64,000 bases of DNA from Carposina sasakii (taxonomy: Eukaryota > Arthropoda > Insecta > Lepidoptera > Carposinidae): positions 2,418,001 through 2,482,000 of the forward strand of contig CP053155.1 in the NCBI GenBank assembly GCA_014607495.2, read 5' to 3'. The notes under the pieces were generated by a model, which had not been told where the DNA came from, did no database searches, and saw only the letters and a program-made list of their open reading frames with translations. Position 1 is the first letter of the stretch. Each line of letters starts with the position of its first letter. Below are positions 1 to 12,396 of the stretch, piece after piece. A program made the translations under genes and the position numbers.

Positions 1-930
1 CCGCTGCTATAAAAGCTCACGTCTAATCTCTTGGGGAGTGAAGTTATCTAGAACCATTAGAGCCTTTCATAAAATAACTCCCGTAGGTACATGATTTCGG
101 AACTAACATTTTCTGTACGCACTTACTCAGATAAATAGACGAACACAGAGTCACCAACTCTATCATTCAAAAGAACATAATAATATACATACGGCTTTGT
201 TGAACTGCAGGATCATAAAGTTTAGTATAACGAGGACACATGTTAATGATCAGTGAAAGGTTGCTAGCTCATCGCCTGAGGGAACGCCCTTGAGTTCCTT
301 AGTTGACTCTTACGACATACACGGATAGAGATGCAGCTGATGTATTCTAGTGAATCCAGCTTTTGCTGATAAAGCTGTTCAAAGGAACTATCTGGTGAAA
401 CACACTCTAAGACATCATCATTCATCATCATAATTTCAGCCCTGGTAAGTCCACTGCTGGACATAGGCCTCCCCCAATAACCTACATACCGACCGGTTGG
501 AAGCAGCCTGCATCCAACCGACGCCCGCGACCTTCGCGTCCATTACGCGGGTGGCCTTCCCACGCTGCGTTTGCCGATACGTGGTATCCACTCTAGAACT
601 TTCTAGCTCCATCGGTCCATCATTCTTCGAGCTCTCTAAGACTTTCCTTTGTGAGTTTAGAAAGCAAAGAACTAAATGAAAATCTATTAAATAGTGTTAA
701 AATTGCATAGATACAATCTTTGTACGTGAAAATAATGTTGTGCAACGTGTATACAGAACAATAGGCACTCAGTGTGAACGTATCATATGTGCGTATAGCA
801 TTTGTATAGCACAGGGGTTTACCAAGAAATCTAAATATTTTAAGAATGAAGGATTATTTCCATTATGTTCGAGATGTCGCTCTAGATTGGTTATAGCATC
901 TCACTTGACTGGACATAGGAAATCTATCTA
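1..930. repeat. Repeat-derived intergenic sequence
   Basis: No gene is seen. Bases ~245-450 resemble copies near 13.8 kb and 34.7 kb (shared AGTTGACTCTTACGACAT core) and so are an interspersed repeat. Bases ~440-560 carry the lepidopteran repeat core CTGGACATAGGCCT, which recurs inverted near 36.74 kb and 59.65 kb. Confidence 0.6.
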
Positions 931-940
931 TCTATACATA

Positions 941-1270
941 TAATAAAAATGTAACGGATCGCTGTCTGTACATGGAAGATACATGAGAAAAAATCTTATA
1001 GAAGACCTTTATCAACGCAATAGTATCCAAAAGAAAGATTTTTGGAATTTTTGTCTGTTTGTCAGTTTGTCTGTCTGTCTGTGCGTTTGTGCACGCTAAT
1101 TTCAGAAACTGCTGAACCGATTTCGATGCAGATTTCAGGAATATATTGTGACAGATCCCACTTAACATATAGGCTACTTTTTATCCCGGGAAAATGTTTT
1201 TATCCCAGATAATTTCGACATTTTATTTTTTCTGTAGGCCACGCGGACGGAGTCGCGGGCGTCCACTAGT
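941..1270 (+). mobile_element. Helitron-like non-autonomous repeat, copy 1
   Basis: The repeat runs from a TATAATAAAAATGTAACGG start to a CTAGT end preceded by a short GC-rich hairpin (CGCGGACGGAGTCGCGGG). CTAG preceded by a hairpin is the classical Helitron 3' end. Related copies lie at 14.21-15.00 kb (inverted), 33.46-33.76, 38.37-38.60, 52.24-52.55 and 56.93-57.25 kb (inverted). It encodes no protein. Assignment to Helitron is inferred from the terminus only. Confidence 0.6.
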
Positions 1271-1467
1271 ATTTGAATGCAAGCGAAATTCTAATCATAA
1301 CCTAGCCTAGCACCTACCTCCTTCCGTGCATGTCTTAAGAGTCGACTAAGTACCTCGGACATTCTCTCAGGCATCTAGGTACATGTATCCCCGTTCTGCT
1401 TAACGTGATTGTAAGAGTATAAGAGAGTAAGCTCTTGGTTGGTTTCAATCTTACCTCGTCAACCGAG

Positions 1468-2443
1468 AATTCTTTGTCGCTGTAAATGGTTACCAGTCTA
1501 AAACATATAAAGTGGCTTCTGGTGTCCCTCAGGGATCGCACCTGGGTCCAATACTCATTAATATTTTCATTAATGACCTCCCTCAGAGCATAAGGTTTTC
1601 CAGGTCATATTTGTTTGCAGATGACCTAAAGATAGCTCGTACGCTTATTTCACCGGTGGACGTATTGCTACTTCAAAGTAATTTGGATAACCTGAACAAA
1701 TGGTGTAGGAATAATGGTGTATGCTTAAATCCAAATATGTAAGTGTTTCCACATTAAAATAACTAGGAAACTTAACTTTATTCCCTCAAAATACCATATC
1801 GATGGCACTTATCTAAAAGAGGTCGAAGTCATTAGGGATCTTGGGGTACTTATCGATAGAAAACTAACCTTTCTACCACAAATCGATGCTATAGTTAAGA
1901 AGGCTTCCAGGATGCTCGGTTTTGTTTTAAGAAATGGCAAAGTTTTCCGACAACCTAGAACTAAAATTATTTTATTTAATAGTCTCGTGCGAAGTGTGTT
2001 GGAGTACTGCAGTGTGGTTTGGCGACCGCACTATGCCGTTCACGCCCTTAGAATAGAACGTATTCAGAAAAGATTTCTTTATCATCTGGCTTTTTCTGTA
2101 GGCCTCGCTAAACTCGTACAACGATAGACTCAGTTATTTTAAAATGATATCTCTCAGAAAACGTAGGGAGCTTTTGGATATAATGTTTTTGTATAAAATT
2201 TTCCGAAACAAAATAGACTGTCCTCAACTGCTGAGTCAATTTAGGATTAATGTTCCTGCTAGGTATCCGCGTGCACAGGTGAAGCCTCTGTCTATGCCAT
2301 TTCGCAAAACAGTATTGGGTAGGAACTCTCCGGTACCTCGATTGTCTAACTTATTCAACCAAGTTCATCATGCTAGCGCCGACTTATTTGTGACCTCTGA
2401 ACCGGTGTTTAGAAATTCAATATTGAAGTGTATTGGTAAATAA
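1468..2443 (+). pseudogene. Decayed LINE reverse transcriptase, C-terminal part (Jockey-like)
   Basis: Three overlapping frames together read as the C-terminal part of a non-LTR retrotransposon ORF2. Bases 1468-1741 encode the palm region with SGVPQGSHLGPIL and the catalytic YLFADDLKI box. After a frame break, 1742-2125 holds the downstream region (LGVLIDRKLTF, VLEYCSVVW), and 2144-2443 the C-terminus in yet another frame. FADD and the layout suggest the Jockey/CR1 group. The endonuclease and most of the RT fingers are missing, so this is a 5'-truncated dead copy. A 3' UTR and AATA-rich tail extend to about 3166, interrupted by a MITE. Confidence 0.8.
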
Positions 2444-2602
2444 GTTTTTGTTTAGTTTTCTTCAAACTACCAAATTGTGTTTGGTTATTATATACTTAAT
2501 ATATCTAGTTATAATATATCTATATAGTGTTTAGTATGAACCTAGTCTAAGTATTATTACGAATGTTGTGTTTATCTATAAGTAGCTGTGCTATTACACA
2601 AG

Positions 2603-3089
2603 CAAGGGCGTCGCCAGCCGATGGCGCAGGGGGGGGGCAAGTTGACTTTACCTACTACAATTCATACTTTTCTCATTCTCTATGAATGAGAAAAGTAGGT
2701 ATGAATTGTAGGTAAAGTCGACAGCACATGAAACTTTTCACTTTTACTACGAGCCTTACATCTACAGCGATTGTAATAACAACAGTATCTTAGTACTATA
2801 TACATATATATTCTGTGACAGTACAGAGTCTAATGTGTACACGAGCACGAGCTCTTGACTATGCAATAAAAAACTTGTAAATGAGTTATAATAACATTTA
2901 TTAGAAAAATAAAATAAAAAGGAGTTTGAATTCGATTTTCGACGTACGGAAATGATTGTTCAAGGCTTGAACTTCAAGCAAATCAACTCAAAGACTTAGG
3001 ACTTTGGTTGTATTATATTTGGCAACTTTTTTAGAATCTCTAGGGGGGGGGCAGCTGCCCCTCCCTGCCCCCCCTTGGCGACGCCCTTG
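2603..3089. mobile_element. hAT-type MITE (487 bp) with 8-bp TSD
   Basis: Terminal inverted repeats CAAGGGCGTCGCC and GGCGACGCCCTTG bound the element. It is flanked by a perfect 8-bp duplication TACACAAG (2595-2602 and 3090-3097), diagnostic of hAT-like insertion. The left part folds into a long hairpin (about 2640-2720). No coding capacity. It sits inside the 3' UTR of the LINE relic. Confidence 0.85.
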
Positions 3090-3169
3090 TACACAAGTAT
3101 GGTAAAATTAAGCTAAAATCATGTAATATAGTAACAGTTGTTGATAAACCTAATAAATAAATAAAGATC

Positions 3170-3912
3170 CTTTATGATCTTGCAGTTCTGGCTGACCCAT
3201 GTCAAGAACACAGCTGTGTGTGTATCTAGTCTAGTGTACTAATCGATGTGGGTCGATCTTCACTCATTGAACTGTATAAGGCACCGTTGCAATGAAAATA
3301 AAATTTCCTGGACCGAAAGGAGCTGCCATTACGTGTTATAATTCTTGATTTCCTTAAATCTAGACTTACCCATTTGCTGCCAGTGGGTCTTAGTCATCTA
3401 GTCATGCAAAAAGGACATAATGGTGAAACGCACTCTACTGATTCCTCCTTCGAAAGATGGCGCTAGTAGCTTCGTGTATGACGCATGTTTTTTTTTGTGT
3501 AAATTCATATAAAAAATGTTAGTTCCGAAGTGCGAACAAGCTCGGAAGTGAAGGAAATGTCCCTCATCTCACCGGCTGTCTGTCCGGAATTCGGCTATTA
3601 TCCGTCTCCGGACCGGTACGCGATCTCGAGGAAAATCAAATTGCTCAGTCAGTAACTGTAGTAATATTTATTTTCTCATTTAATTTAATTCTAAATTTAA
3701 TCTTTGGAAGCCATTTATAGTGTGAAGCTTTTCTATGCAGTATGGATTATGGCGATATTTTTGACAAAATATTTTTTTCCAATCGCATAATTTACCAATT
3801 GTTTTTTTTTTTCTATATCATAACACACACACTTAATTGTGTGGAATATGTTCCAAAAATGTAGTAGGTAGAACTGCAAGATCACTGAGATCCTTTATAC
3901 AGCCACGATATA
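3170..3912. other. Intergenic, no gene seen
   Basis: AT-rich sequence. A fragment near 3421-3475 (TGGTGAAACGCACTCTA) resembles repeat pieces near 395, 24.35 and 27.63 kb. I see no open reading frame of interest. Confidence 0.5.
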
Positions 3913-4163
3913 TACAGGATGTAACAAAAAGGGTATGTTAAGCGAAAAGCTACGTAAATAGCCCACTGTAGAAAACCTATCCACAAAATTTAAGACTCGA
4001 AATCACATGTTTATTTTTCAATATTGTATGAAAATTCCTAAGATATTTAAAAATTCTCCATACTATCGGGTGATTTCGAGTCTCAAATTTTGTGGATAGA
4101 TTCTCTATAGTGGGCTATTTACGTAGCTTTTCGCTTAACATACCCTTTTTGTTACACCCTGTA
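3913..4163. mobile_element. Mariner-like MITE family 1 (long TIRs), copy a
   Basis: About 250 bp, almost entirely a pair of ~100-bp inverted repeats starting TACAGGATGTAACAAAAAGG and ending in its inverse, with TA at the borders. Other copies are at 12441-12704 and 15737-16000. The ACAGGGTG end and TA target are mariner/Tc1-like features. No coding sequence. Confidence 0.75.
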
Positions 4164-6190
4164 TAAAGTTAACTTATAATTAAATTTCACATAAAATTCA
4201 CTACTTATTTGTACACCGGTTGAACATGTGTCTCGTTTCCCGTAAAAAAAAAAACTACAAGCCTTGTATTCAGTCTATGACTCGGTAGACTTGTATTTTC
4301 CTTCGCCGACACTGTCACCGAATAGCTGATATTTTAGATGCCGATCTGTCCACGTATCGGCTGGGAGCTTTGCAAAAAAAGCTCCAACGCAAAATGATCA
4401 AAAGCACGTACACTAAGAGATGGAAAAAAGAAAAACAGAAGCTACGAGTAACGTTAGCGTTCTGCGTCGTTTACCCTGAAAAGTCCGTAATAAAATGATC
4501 CACTTTGTATAATAAGTATAAGAAAAGGCACGGTAATTTTTTTTTTCCAGTGATTAAATTTATGGACCTACTCGTACCATCCGAATCCTGACTATCCTAT
4601 TACAACTAATATTATATATAGATCCGAAAGTAAGTTTGTTTATTTGTGTGTCACCTACCTTTTCACGCATTATTTACTTACTGCCAAAATCAAATGAAGG
4701 CTCTAATTTTATTTTAAAGTTTGCTTTCCTAATCAACCTACTGAAACTGAAATTTTATTTAAACTTAATTAAAATTAACTATGTTAAGTAATGAAGGATA
4801 GGATACGTGTTAAGTATACCAACACTATTCATAGTATGAAAGAAACTGTCGTTTAAGAAATGAAACTCGTTCAGGTATGATACTCGTAAGTGCCTAAAAA
4901 ACGTCCAAAATTTAAGTCACAGCTTAGCCTAAGTACCTACTGAAGAAAATGCACCAGATTTCAAATAGAAATACAGGGCTACAAATGTATTTCAATTGTT
5001 AAGGGCTTTTGGAATGGGAATGAAGCATAATCAGTATCTACATTAGGCTGGCGAGAACAAAGCAGTGATTAGCAAGCCAAAGACCTCGCCTGTCTCCATC
5101 GAGAAAGGGACTCGATGTATCTTCATTTATGAAACAGATGCGAGCTGACAAAAGTTTCGGCTGAGGATAATATGTAAGTCTGGGGTTCGAAAACTTGGCT
5201 ATAATATAAAACTTGTCGCTCGTTACATTTTCTAAGCGAGACGACTGATTGATATGGTGAATATCGATATTTGTTTCCGAGTCATGGGTGTGACGAAGTC
5301 TATAATTTAGACACAAGACCTTAGAAACTTTAGTATGGGACTAGATCGCAAGGTCTGGTAGCTAATTAGTCTGGTAGAAATTATCGATCGGTGTTAACTC
5401 CAATCTACCATCGATCGATGCCGTCGATCGACGATCGACATCATCATCGATTGGTCTGCACCCTTACTGTGAATAAGTCACAGTATTTCATTTAGCAACG
5501 TCCTAGATTTTATTTAATACCAAAGTAATTAACAAACTTGCTTAGTTTGTGGATTTGCGATATGCTTATTTGACTCAAATTTAAATTAGATTTGTATAAA
5601 TTAATTAAGGTCTGTATCATGTTGGGATTAGGTCAACGATTTCTAAAATGTTATATTTTAATCTTAGTTATTATAACTGCATTATCTTTTGTTCATCGTA
5701 ATAAGAAAACATTTAAATTGAAAATTATTCTTTTGGAGAAACTGAGTCATAGTCAAAAAGATATATTTTTTTTAATGCAACAACTATTCTGCTTTTTTTT
5801 TTCATAAAACTATACAAAGGTTTCGCATTGGGCGAAAACAACATTGCTCTCGTCTGTACGTAGTCAGTTGCAGTAATTGTCACAAACAAGTCTGTAGGTA
5901 GTTTATTGCGCACATAAAAATAATTAATGTGAAAGTTCAGTTTAGTGAAAGGTAATAAAAGAGCACAGCATACTAAAAACAATAACAACTAGTTCTAGCT
6001 CTCAATTTTAATGCTGTTTTTGTCTATAACTTAATCATCAACTTTCTCTTTCAGATAGGCAAAGATTGGAAAAATCGGGCCTAAGTCATAACAGGGCCTA
6101 CTTTCATCAAAATCCATTCTTAACGGTTATCGCATTATCATACGAGTAGGATAGTTTAACTAGGTCTATTTAGGTTTACCCTTTTATACC
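4164..6190. other. Intergenic, no gene seen
   Basis: AT-rich with only short spurious open frames. A small cluster of CGATCGAT-type words lies at about 5374-5455. No splice-flanked coding segment was recognised. Confidence 0.5.
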
Positions 6191-6191
6191 C

Positions 6192-6325
6192 TACAGAGGG
6201 GTAAGCACGAACCTCTCGATAGTCCGTAACGCTAGCGTCAAACTGTCAAATCACATAGATTTTGCTAGCGAGTCGTTAGCGTTACGCCGCGTAAAAAGGT
6301 TCGTGCTTACCCCACTGGTATAAAG
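6192..6325. mobile_element. Short MITE, GGGGTAAGCACGAACCT family
   Basis: About 130 bp bounded by the inverted repeat GGGGTAAGCACGAACCT. A second copy is at 22339-22468, and a 1.24-kb relative with the same ends at 30089-31328. Confidence 0.7.
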
Positions 6326-7089
6326 TGTTAAACCGCCAACGCTTGCTACGGCTCGTAGCTCAGCTACGCCTACAGCTGCTACGGCTCGTAGCACATCTAC
6401 GCCCACATAATTTACTTACAAGAATTTTATTAAAGTTCTTGTCTGTTTTCCCTCAGTAGTTTCCTCGATAAGTTTTTAAAATTACAGATTTGATGGTGTT
6501 TGAGATATTTACACAGCTAATACAGTTTGAAGTGAAGCTAAAACTTTTACGAGGTCATTTTAATTTAATAATAATACGTATAGAGACAATTTAAATTACA
6601 GTTATAAATAGACGCAAAATCTATATTTTTCATCAATCGTCACATCTTAGCACGTATTTATGTATCTACTTAAATGCTTCTTGTCTCAAAGTTTATTAAC
6701 ATATACTTTGCAATCTCACTCATAATAATATAATTATAATAATGCTGGTATTTTAAGACATATTTGCTCTTAAAGCTACACTTATTCGAGTAATCTTTGT
6801 GTCTTTGGCATTAAAGTATTTCTTAATAGATTAGGAGGATTCGCGGGAATTAACGACTAATGACTTAGGTATAAGGGTCTACGAAGGGCTCCACTTAGAT
6901 TAATTAATGTACTTGCATCAATCTAGAAAGTGAGATTTTAATGCTGTATACAAAGGTTGTTTGTTACAATAAATACGCAGTCAAATTTTTTCTGATTTAT
7001 TTGTATTTGTACGGCTGTTTCTCTTCCCGGGCATACTGTACAAGTCAGTAGAGGGACAAGAGGGTCTTGGTGTTGCAGGCGATGGGCTG

Positions 7090-7232
7090 ACCACTGTCAC
7101 TACTAACCGAACTTGTACATCTCAACTATACCCTCAAAATTGGTCAGAAGTGGCACCAGGTGGTCCTATTGCCCTTGGTGCTCTGCCTACCCCGTAAGGG
7201 ATAGAGGCGTGATTATATGTATGTATGTTATT
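7090..7232 (+). repeat. Interspersed repeat ending in a TATG microsatellite
   Basis: This segment, with the core GTGCTCTGCCTACCCCGTAA followed by a TATGTATG tail, recurs at 20400-20530. Microsatellite tails like this are typical of SINE or LINE 3' ends. The parent element is not identified. Confidence 0.6.
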
Positions 7233-8277
7233 TGTATAAAAGAATATTGTTATTTTCTTTAAAAAATGAAACACACACTTTTCACCAGTTAGCCCGTTAA
7301 CTCCCACATGGTAAGGGTGAGAATACCGCCGCTTTTCAGGCACAAACACAACAATCTAAGCCTCTTTACTTGGAATAAATAATTTGTACCCCACTGTATA
7401 TAATACTCGCAGTGCATACGGTATTTGAATACTCATTCATGACCCCCGCACGTGCTGCCTACAAATGACCTACTGCGGAACTTGTTTGGAATACATTATA
7501 TTGTTTAACATAAAAAAACATTGAAAACTTCAGTAAAAGTTACAAGCCAGTGACTAAAAATAACAAGATCCTATAATGCCAGTTTTTTAGTCGTGAAAGT
7601 TTATAAAGAGGAATGGATTTTGATGAAACTTTACAACGGTATACATATAGCTTAGACCTCAAAATAACACAGACTCTATAGTTCTTCCGGACAAAGTCAT
7701 GGCCAATCAATCAATAAGTCAATATTTGTTATAGAACCTTTGGTAATTCAATGAACAAACATAATATTTATAGGTAACTAAGGTGATACATAATAATAAT
7801 TTATATCATAGGTACTAATTAAATTAAATTAGTTTATTATTTTTTGTACAAATTTGTGAAATTATACCGTTGCAATTTCACCAAACATAAAAATTATATT
7901 TTTACATAGTTTTTCTTATAAACCAACTGGTTTTCACTCAAATAATAATAACAAAACTCGCGCGAACTGTTGAAAAATGACTAGCAGCTGTCGAGGCGGC
8001 ACCGCGTCGTAACAGACTAACTTTAATTTCACAAAAACGATCGTCTCGTTTAATTAATGTTACTTAAAGAAATTCGCACAATGTCTGGTAAAAGTTATAC
8101 CGAAACTGCCACAAAACGGTTGTAGAACACAGGTTTTATGAGCTCATTAGTCACACTTGACAGCTTTTGTGTGTGCGATAAGTTTATTTATTTCTTGACT
8201 GCCCGAGGTCTCAGGTTCACATCCCGGCAAGGACAGCCAATCACTAATATTATAAATGCGAAAGTAAGTTTGTTTGT

Positions 8278-8960
8278 TTATACAGGTGTTTTTTGATCGT
8301 CAGCTATACTACGGAATCTTCCCATCATCACGATAATTTTTCTCCATGGAAGCATACCTGGGAAGTGACTGGTTCCTAAGATATAAGGATCCAAATTTGA
8401 GTTAATAGACAGCGTTTTTTGCATAAAAGCACCTAGAAAAATGTTAGAATAGAATAGAATAGAATAGATTTTTATTTGAAAATTACACATACACGGACAG
8501 AAGTAACATTGAAAAGGACAATAGAAATAGGGTAGAAATACAGATCAAAAGAAGTAAGTAGACAGGTAGAAGTAACATGAAACGAAGAACAGTAAGTAGA
8601 ACTGTGTGCCCTATTTGGAGCCCGTCAGTCCCGTGTACGTGCAACCGCCAAACGGGTCCCTTTTCAGCTGGATGCTGCTAAGACAAGATAGGCATGCCTA
8701 CCTTGCAAGCAGCGCTGGTTTTCAAAAGGGACCAATGTTATAACATTTTTTCACAAAAAAAAAAAAAAAATCTGGCTATAAGAAAACTAACACAAACACC
8801 GAAAACTATAAATTACGCCCGATCAAATAATAAAACAAAATAAAAAAAAATTTACATCGTTTCCCAGCATTTTTTTTGCCATAAACTTACTTTATTTGAT
8901 GTATAGTTTCATGAAATTTTCACACATATAGTTGGTAGTACGGAGAAGGACATAACATTT
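8278..8960. mobile_element. Mariner-like MITE family 2, interrupted copy
   Basis: Family-2 sequence (recognisable by CCATGGAAGCATACCTGGGA and CCATAAACTTACTTTATTTG) occupies 8281-8440 and about 8735-8915. Between them is an unrelated ~290-bp insert beginning with an AGAAT microsatellite. Other family-2 copies: 12397-13095, 15253-15637, 16543-16930, 19150-19340 (partial), 28567-28970, 32407-32813 and 57693-58080. Confidence 0.6.
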
Positions 8961-10155
8961 TGTTGTCCACGCGGACGAAGTCACAGACAACAGAGTTCTA
9001 GAATAAACGTGCGAGATATATTTTGCTTGTGAACTTAGATGATGTTTCTGCTATTTGGACATCCATCCATCCCATACACTAACGGCCTTATTCATAAAAA
9101 ATCCTTATTATAGTAGGTTTATTAACACTCGAGTTAAAATACTCAATAGTGCTGATTATTCATACAATAAATTTATGAATAATCAGCATATTCTCTATTA
9201 GATTATATCTACGTTACTAACACCATATATGTACGAAATAAAAGATTTTTATTTTATGTTTTATCTTATAGACTGTAAGTTGTTATATGTATTTGTAAAA
9301 ATTGCTGGCTCGAAACGTTGGTATACCTATCTATCTGGTACGAATGAATCAAACTAACAACATTTCTGGGTTGTAGTTACCTCAATAAATGAATTTTATT
9401 AATATTTCAGGGAGCTTACCAAAACCATATCGGTCCCGTCGTGAATCGAGCTGAAAACACGTTATCATAACGATTAAAACCGCAGTATTAATCCAATACA
9501 TTCGACTAAACTGCATTGAAATAAATAATAACATCACGATCGAAATATCGAATGGGCGTATGGAAAGCCCGGTTGATCTAAAAACTGTGACCGATTATGG
9601 AAAAGAGTCGCACTGCACTTTATTAACGACACGATCAATCATTCATCTAAATTGTGGAAGTATTTTACCCACTACAACGACAAAACATACACAGATATAA
9701 ACATAACATAGGTACTGCTTAATTATTAAACAGATACCCTTCCTTTTGAATTCGCTGTGTTTAAGTAAAAAGATAATCATTTGACTAGAAAGTCAACGTC
9801 TCTTGCATGACTACGCCCAAAGCAGTGCCCTATTACACCAAACAATATACATAATTGGGTCAGAGGGCTCCGTGAGACAGCTCGGTATTATTGGGAGAAC
9901 CGACATTTTTATATATTTGCCCCATTTTTACAATAGGCGACCTATTGTATATAGGATTAAAGTAGGTATTTATTGAACGGAGATACTTTTGTTCAAACAA
10001 AATCCTATTTAAGGAGATTTTGTTTTATTTTGGTTTGTTTATTACTTAGATTTTAATTTGTTTAATATTAGTCTTGATTCAACTTTCATGTTCGATGATT
10101 AGGTGTATGTCTAAGGTCCGACGCGTGTTCGATAGAATTTGATGTAAAAGACGAC
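8961..10155. other. Intergenic, no gene seen
   Basis: AT-rich unique-looking sequence. A Helitron-type end fragment (GCGGACGAAGTC) lies at about 8971-8982. No coding region recognised. Confidence 0.45.
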
Positions 10156-10157
10156 CA

Positions 10158-10800
10158 GGGGGCAATTCTCGATTGGAACGAAGCCGAAACGGAAACGTTG
10201 TAGACGCTCAGAACAAAGCAATAATTACTTTATGGTGACGTAATTATACACATTTTATTACACACTAAGCCCATACAGCCATTGTCTTTAGTAAATGATT
10301 TCAGAATTTATGATAGATGATAATGATGATGAATGGAAACGTCGGGAAAATCCTCAAGAACAAATGTAAAGTTAGTCAAAATGAAAAATAATTTCAGAAA
10401 CAACTTACATGGGCCCATGAACAGATCGTATTCCGGCTAAAGTTTTACTCAGCTTCCCTGCGTATAAAACCATGCACACGCACTAGATTCACATCATAAG
10501 TAATCAAAATATAACTTATCTACCAGAAAACATCACTTTACGGACACATGCAAGCCATTTACAAATATTTTTTATTTTCACATGAAAATTACACCAGCAC
10601 TCTTCCAGCTTTTCCCGCCGAATCTATACACATTTCAGCACGAGACAGATGTTTGTTTTTATTCTGTCATACTCGCGACCGATACGTGCTAAACTATACC
10701 TTATTACTCAAGCTGTAAGTATATATTGCTTCGCACCACGTTTCGTTAACGTTTCGTTAGTGGTTGCGTTTAGGCTCATAATATTTCAAGAATTGCCCCC
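10158..10800. mobile_element. TIR element carrying a nested ~400-bp repeat
   Basis: The ends are inverted repeats GGGGGCAATTCT and AGAATTGCCCCC, with sub-terminal GAAACG-rich tracts on both sides. No convincing target-site duplication is seen. Bases about 10265-10615 are a copy of the ~400-bp repeat that forms the array at 60.97-62.3 kb, so that repeat either inserted here or is part of this element. No protein is encoded. Confidence 0.55.
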
Positions 10801-11639
10801 CAGGTAAGTAGGTATTTAAATGGGATGACTTTCACCTTTACCTATATGCAAAGCAGAAACTTTCCACCCATCTCGCACTCTACACGGTATAAAATTCAAA
10901 CAAGTTGAAAAAGAAAAAAAAATGAGTTCCAGAAACAAAGTAGAGTTTTATGGAGTTCTACATTGTATCCTTGTATCGAGACTTAACTTGAAGCTACTTG
11001 CAGTAAATTGTACTCTTAGTCAATCGCGACATTGTTAAGAATATCGGGGCTCACTTTACTAAATCCTTTTATTGTTACGGCGCTGGCTGTATACAATTGT
11101 AATAAAAGTCTATGTTTAGCCATATGCTCCGAAAATAGCCCACTCTGCACCCGTATGATGAATTTGGTGAGAGCGAGATGTCTCACTTATAAACGTTAAA
11201 TCCACAGAGCTATTAATAACAAGATAAACTAAGTGTATGTACTTTGCATGTAAATATAGACTTAAGAATTAGAATAGACACTCGTTCTCGAGCCAGGACT
11301 GAGGGAATTAGGGCTGATAGCCTTAGATAAATGAACTATATCTTCCTAAAAGTAGATGAATAGTTATTTGGGCTTGGATCTGGCCAGTAACACAATTATA
11401 CCTTCACTATGGGTGCGCCCACCACCGGGCCCTACACCCTCCACTGACCCTCGGATCTGATAACTCATAACTGCGAAAACAAGCACTTGCACTAACTACA
11501 ATCGCCACGAGAAACCAGACCCTAACACAATACGCCAAATACAATTTCATTTAATAAAACAATTATAACCAACTAGCATGGGCCACAGGGCCTCTATTTT
11601 ACTAGTGTCTGTAATTTGGTACCAATAAACATTTATCTA

Positions 11640-11868
11640 TACTACTCGTATATATAATATATTAATATTATAAAGCTGAAGAGTTTGTTTGTTTGTTTGT
11701 TTGTTTGAACGCGCTAATCTCAGGAACTACTGGTCTGATTTGAAAAATTCTTTCAGTGTAAGATAGCCCGTTTATCGAGAAAGTCTATAGGGTATATAGC
11801 AATCCGCCCCGGCTTCGCACGGGTGCAATGCCCCCTTTCGCGGACGAAGTCGTGGGCGACCGCTAGTT
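11640..11868 (+). mobile_element. Helitron-like repeat, second subfamily
   Basis: Starts at a TATAATATTAATATTATAAA region with a GTTT microsatellite, and ends in CGCGGACGAAGTCGTGGG followed by CCGCTAGT. The 3' hairpin plus CTAG end again indicates a Helitron-like non-autonomous element. No coding sequence. Confidence 0.55.
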
Positions 11869-11869
11869 A

Positions 11870-11990
11870 TTTATAAAATTATTAATAAAGAAATGGAAAA
11901 AATTCCTCACCCGGGTGGGAATCGAACCCACGACCTCTGCATTCCGTGCCAGCGCTCTTACCACTGAGCCACCGGGTCAATTTTTTTTAT
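11870..11990 (-). repeat. tRNA-derived SINE, minus-strand copy
   Basis: Read on the minus strand it has a tRNA-like head: D-arm GGCTCAGTGGTAAGAGC and B-box-like GGTCGTGGGTTCGATTCC. This is followed by a T-rich tail and a segment matching TTTCTTTATTAATAATT. A second copy in the opposite orientation is at 18905-19016, sharing sequence beyond the tRNA-like part. That makes it a SINE rather than a functional tRNA gene. Confidence 0.7.
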
Positions 11991-12396
11991 CTAAGATTTA
12001 TTGTTTATCTAAGAAATCAATTCATTCAATAACAGGTGGTGCCCAACTAAGAATTACCTAAAAAAGAAACTGCTTCCAAATATGCCTAACTATCTACTAT
12101 TTTAACCTGTAACAATTTTTTTTCATTGAAATCTGGTTGAAAAATCACGAATTAAAGTATCACGATAACTCTGTTTAAGTCTGTTTTAATTTAACCTTTT
12201 TTGTGGACAATTGCTTTATTTGAAAATAAAGCTATATTGGAATCAAAATCTGCAATATCATTATTATATAGGGTTCTCATAAAGGCTGTCAGTGTCGCTC
12301 CGAACACAAAACAATATATCGGTTCCCACCCTCTTCGAAAGGTCTTGTATAAACAACATAGACATACATGCCCAATAAATAGGTAGGTACAATATA

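Noticed and set aside
11907..11985. Possible tRNA gene (minus strand), and its partner at 18906-18975
   Set aside because: D-arm and T-arm look like tRNA, but the anticodon stem does not pair properly and both copies share non-tRNA flanking sequence and tail, as in a SINE.
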